From assembly GCA_009839405.1 (NCBI GenBank), contig VXPR01000055.1, forward strand, positions 1-7,568: a stretch of DNA of 7,568 nt, read 5' to 3'. Made by a program: the position numbers and the translations under genes. Numbering within the stretch: position 1 is the stretch's first letter; each line of letters opens with the position of its first letter. The notes below the pieces were generated by a model. It was given only the letters and a program-made list of their open reading frames with translations. It had not been told where the DNA came from and did no database searches. Below, one piece after another: positions 5,119-7,568 of this stretch. The stretch is from Gammaproteobacteria bacterium (GTDB taxonomy: Bacteria; Pseudomonadota; Gammaproteobacteria; Pseudomonadales; Azotimanducaceae).

Positions 5119-7563
5119 TGTCACGGTTAGGCGCCAGTGGCGGGGGAGTTGGGGCAGGACGATGGCGTCGCCGAAGATTTCCGGGAAGTTGCCTTGGAAG
5201 TAGAGTTCGCCCAGCGCGTTGTTGACGCCTAGGCGAGCTTCCCAAGCGCCGAGTTTCGCCACCGCCGATGCGTTCACCAACGTGTAGGCAGGAAGCCGCA
5301 CCGAGCGGCCCACGCCGGACCACGCTTCGCCCACTCGGCTCGCGGTGACGTTGACCGTTACGTTGCGGAAGCGGTAGCTGCCGCCGATGCCGACGGTGAA
5401 CTCCGGCAGCGCGCCGCGTTCTCGGAAGCGGGCGTCGTCGCCCGGCAGCACGGTGCCGATCACGCCGCCGTACTGCTCGTCCGGGGCGAGACCGGTGATG
5501 GACGGCGGCGCGAAGATGTAGCGTGCCGTGAGCGGATCGCGGTAGATGCGGGAGCGCGTGGCGACGAAGAAGAGGGCGAGCCGCTCCGTCGGCACAGCGC
5601 GCAGGTCAAGCTCCACGCCCTTGCCGCGCACGGCGAGGTTCGTTCCCGTAAGGGCGGAGTAATCCGTGCGCCGCTGTTCGTAGGCGTTGAGCTGCGCTTG
5701 CAGACGGCCGTTCTCGGCTTGGTACTTGATGCCGGCCTCGCGCAGCCGCGAGGCCACCAACGGCCCGCCGCGCACGTTGCTCACCGGAATCTCGCCGGAC
5801 TGGCCACCCACCACCAATGCCTGGCTTGACGTGGTGACGTAGGGCCGCCACGCCCCAAGGTTCAGGCTCAGGCTTGCGCTCCAGGAAAGATCGTCCTGCA
5901 CGCTGGACGCACTTTCGTTGGGGGTGTCGAAGGTGTGCACGCGGGGGCCGTTTACGGAAGTCACGTCGTAGCGGTCGCCGCGCAGCCCTGCGAGCAACGA
6001 GACCCGCTCGCGCCACGTGACATCCGCCAGTGCGCCGAGGCCCAGGTTCCAGGACTCGGTGCTCACATCCCAGTTGAAGTCGTCCGTGTGCGGGTGCGTG
6101 ACGGCGTTGCTGCGCCGATCGAGGTGCGTCGGTGGCTTGCTGATGTCGCGCCGGTCGAAGTACTCGAAGGCGAAGTCCTGCCGGCCGCGGGTGTCGTAGT
6201 AGCGCAGGTTCGGCGCCACCACGATGTCGGCGGTGAGCGCGTCGGTAAGTTCCCAAGGCACGAAGGCGAACTCCACCCGCTCTTCCACCAGCAGCGTCTC
6301 GTGCGTCTGACCGAAGCCGTAGCTGGTGACGATGAGTCGGTCCGCGTAGTCGATGAAGAGCTTCTGCCGGATGGTGACGCGATCGAGCTCGGCGAAGAGA
6401 TCCGCATATGCGGCGGAACTCGTCGCGTCGCCGACGTCGTCGGGGGTGCAGATGCAGTCGCTGGCGTCGATCCTCACGCGACGCAATGTGTCGGGATCGA
6501 GCCGGAGCGCCTCGCGTTCTGCGTCACTGGCGAAGAACGCCGTGCCAGAGCCGTAGGGCGAGAACACCGAAAGCCGATTGTCCGGGCTGACGACGCGCAC
6601 TTCCGGCTGCGTGATGGTGCCGTCGCCATTTGCGTCGAGGTCCACGAGTGGATGCCCCGAGAGATACAGCCCCTCGTCGATCAGCCTCTGGTCCAAGCGG
6701 TTCCAGCCACCCACCTCCGCGCCCCGCCAGCGCTGGTATTGCTGACCTGCCTCAATCCAGATGTTGTCGCGCAAGTCCACCACCAGCGACGACTGCAGCA
6801 TCCGCTGGGTGTTGTTCGGCAGGGCGTCGTAGAACCTGCCCGAGTCCTCAGCCAAGGCGAAGACGTGGTAGCCGGCGGGCTTGCCGAACACCGTCGCCGG
6901 GCCGCCGCGCTGGGCTTCGACGACCAGGTGTTCCCAAGAGCCGGTCGCGAGCGAGATTTCGCCGACGGGCTTGTCCAGGAAGCGTTCCTCGTCCGCCCGC
7001 GCCGTCTTTGGCACGAAGTTGATGTAGCCGGAGATCGAGGAAGGGCCGTGGATGGGTGCTGCAGGGCCACGCACCACGTCAACCCGTGTCGTCGCGCCGA
7101 TGACGGAAACCCAGCCACCCGCGCTCGATAGCCGCCGCATGCCGCGGAAGTGCAGGTCTCCTCGGGAGCCGCGCATCTCCATGCTGGTGGCGAGGCCGAA
7201 GAAGGATGCGGTGTAGGTGCCGGCGAGGATGCTGGCGAAGTCGGTGACCCGCTCGATGCCGTAGAGATCAATCACTCGTTCGCTGACAGAGGCGGCGGCG
7301 CGGGGAGTCTCGTGCAGGCTCTTGCCGAGGCCAAGCACAGAGTCGATGCGCTCGTGGGAAAGCAGGCCAAAGGGATCGGCGGGGCCGCCGCCCTCGCGTT
7401 CCGCCTCCACGACGATCTCCTCCACGGCATCCTCTTGCGCTAGCAGCAGTTGCGAAGCAACTGCCGACGCGGCGGGGGAGGCCGCGGGGCCGGGGAGGGG
7501 GGAAAGGGCGATGCCGGGCAACGCCGCGAACAAACGTCGATCCCACCCCGCGGGACCCCCCAA
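5098..7563 (-). CDS. TonB-dependent outer-membrane receptor (5' end at or beyond window edge)
   Basis: About 821 residues are visible; TonB-dependent receptors are usually 650-1000. A TonB-box-like segment EEIVV is at 48-52. The plug domain spans about 70-188, with the hallmark VDVVRGPAAPIHGPSSISG and INFVPK (161-186). The rest is a 22-strand-type barrel rich in alternating aromatic strands (YVTTSSQALVV, RLALFFVATRSRIY, FTVGIGGSYRF, NNALGELYFQGNFPE). The family imports scarce ligands such as siderophores, cobalamin or oligosaccharides, using TonB-ExbBD energy. No feature identifies the ligand. The only in-frame starts near the edge are TTG codons (7561-7563 and a few downstream), with no ribosome site visible. 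The leader (RRLFAALPGIAL and a Pro/Ala-rich stretch to AQ at 42-43) is a poor but plausible signal peptide, so the true start may lie outside. The C-terminus ends RRF-GEP, three residues past the usual terminal Phe, with the stop supplied by a REP element. The barrel holds an EF-hand-like loop at 310-321 and a CxC at 370-372. Confidence 0.9.
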   Translation of the reverse strand: MGGPAGWDRRLFAALPGIALSPLPGPAASPAASAVASQLLLAQEDAVEEIVVEAEREGGGPADPFGLLSHERIDSVLGLGKSLHETPRAAASVSERVIDLYGIERVTDFASILAGTYTASFFGLATSMEMRGSRGDLHFRGMRRLSSAGGWVSVIGATTRVDVVRGPAAPIHGPSSISGYINFVPKTARADEERFLDKPVGEISLATGSWEHLVVEAQRGGPATVFGKPAGYHVFALAEDSGRFYDALPNNTQRMLQSSLVVDLRDNIWIEAGQQYQRWRGAEVGGWNRLDQRLIDEGLYLSGHPLVDLDANGDGTITQPEVRVVSPDNRLSVFSPYGSGTAFFASDAEREALRLDPDTLRRVRIDASDCICTPDDVGDATSSAAYADLFAELDRVTIRQKLFIDYADRLIVTSYGFGQTHETLLVEERVEFAFVPWELTDALTADIVVAPNLRYYDTRGRQDFAFEYFDRRDISKPPTHLDRRSNAVTHPHTDDFNWDVSTESWNLGLGALADVTWRERVSLLAGLRGDRYDVTSVNGPRVHTFDTPNESASSVQDDLSWSASLSLNLGAWRPYVTTSSQALVVGGQSGEIPVSNVRGGPLVASRLREAGIKYQAENGRLQAQLNAYEQRRTDYSALTGTNLAVRGKGVELDLRAVPTERLALFFVATRSRIYRDPLTARYIFAPPSITGLAPDEQYGGVIGTVLPGDDARFRERGALPEFTVGIGGSYRFRNVTVNVTASRVGEAWSGVGRSVRLPAYTLVNASAVAKLGAWEARLGVNNALGELYFQGNFPEIFGDAIVLPQLPRHWRLTVTRRFGEP
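6601..6636 (-). other. EF-hand-type calcium loop within the TonB receptor
   Basis: Receptor residues 310-321 read DANGDGTITQPE. This matches the 12-residue EF-hand loop at every key position: D1, N3, D5, G6, I8 and E12. EF-hand and dockerin-like loops bind Ca2+. Here it follows VDL in a long segment after the first barrel strands (about 290-380), which is probably an extracellular loop. Its function there is inferred, for example calcium-stabilised ligand capture or cell-surface folding in a calcium-rich setting. Confidence 0.65.
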
Positions 7564-7568
7564 ACCAC

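Noticed and set aside
5935..7131. A 398-codon plus-strand frame antisense to the TonB receptor
   Set aside because: Its composition is that of a reverse-complement shadow (Val/Ala/Arg/Glu/His-rich), and the minus strand encodes a clear plug and barrel.

Overview
The window is high-GC DNA with dense coding and Shine-Dalgarno-led genes. A TonB-dependent outer-membrane receptor shows the host is a Gram-negative bacterium. The mix of phytanoyl-CoA-dioxygenase-like enzymes, an ankyrin protein, an LRR fragment and an SDR is typical of uncultivated marine or host-associated proteobacteria and similar lineages. That placement is inference; no rRNA or taxonomic marker is present.

Layout, left to right. 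(1) 3-215 (+): the end of a leucine-rich-repeat reading frame. It breaks off into a T-run-rich, non-LRR tail and stops inside a palindromic repeat. (2) 212-294: a paired inverted REP element (BIME/REPIN-like). (3) 315-2745 (-): two tandem Fe(II)/2-oxoglutarate dioxygenases of the PhyH family, 67 bp apart and probably co-transcribed. The downstream one carries a long N-terminal extension. (4) About 2848-2873: a solitary, degenerate copy of the same REP. (5) 2894-3994 (-): a cytoplasmic ankyrin-repeat protein. (6) 3995-4211: a divergent intergenic region. (7) 4212-5024 (+): an NADP-type short-chain dehydrogenase. (8) 5021-5101: a second paired REP that supplies the stop codons of both converging neighbours. 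(9) 5098 to the right edge (-): a TonB-dependent receptor of about 820 residues with an EF-hand-type calcium loop in its barrel domain.

A possible common theme is uptake of an organic ligand by the receptor, hydroxylation by the two dioxygenases and oxidation of an alcohol or ketone by the SDR. The genes lie in several transcription units, so this is a hypothesis.

The clearest non-coding signal is the REP family. Its arms start with GTAG, have a conserved CTTGT loop and show compensatory stem changes. A copy lies at, or about 20 nt after, the stop codon of every gene end in the window except the upstream dioxygenase. No CRISPR array, tRNA, rRNA, integrase or transposase is visible.
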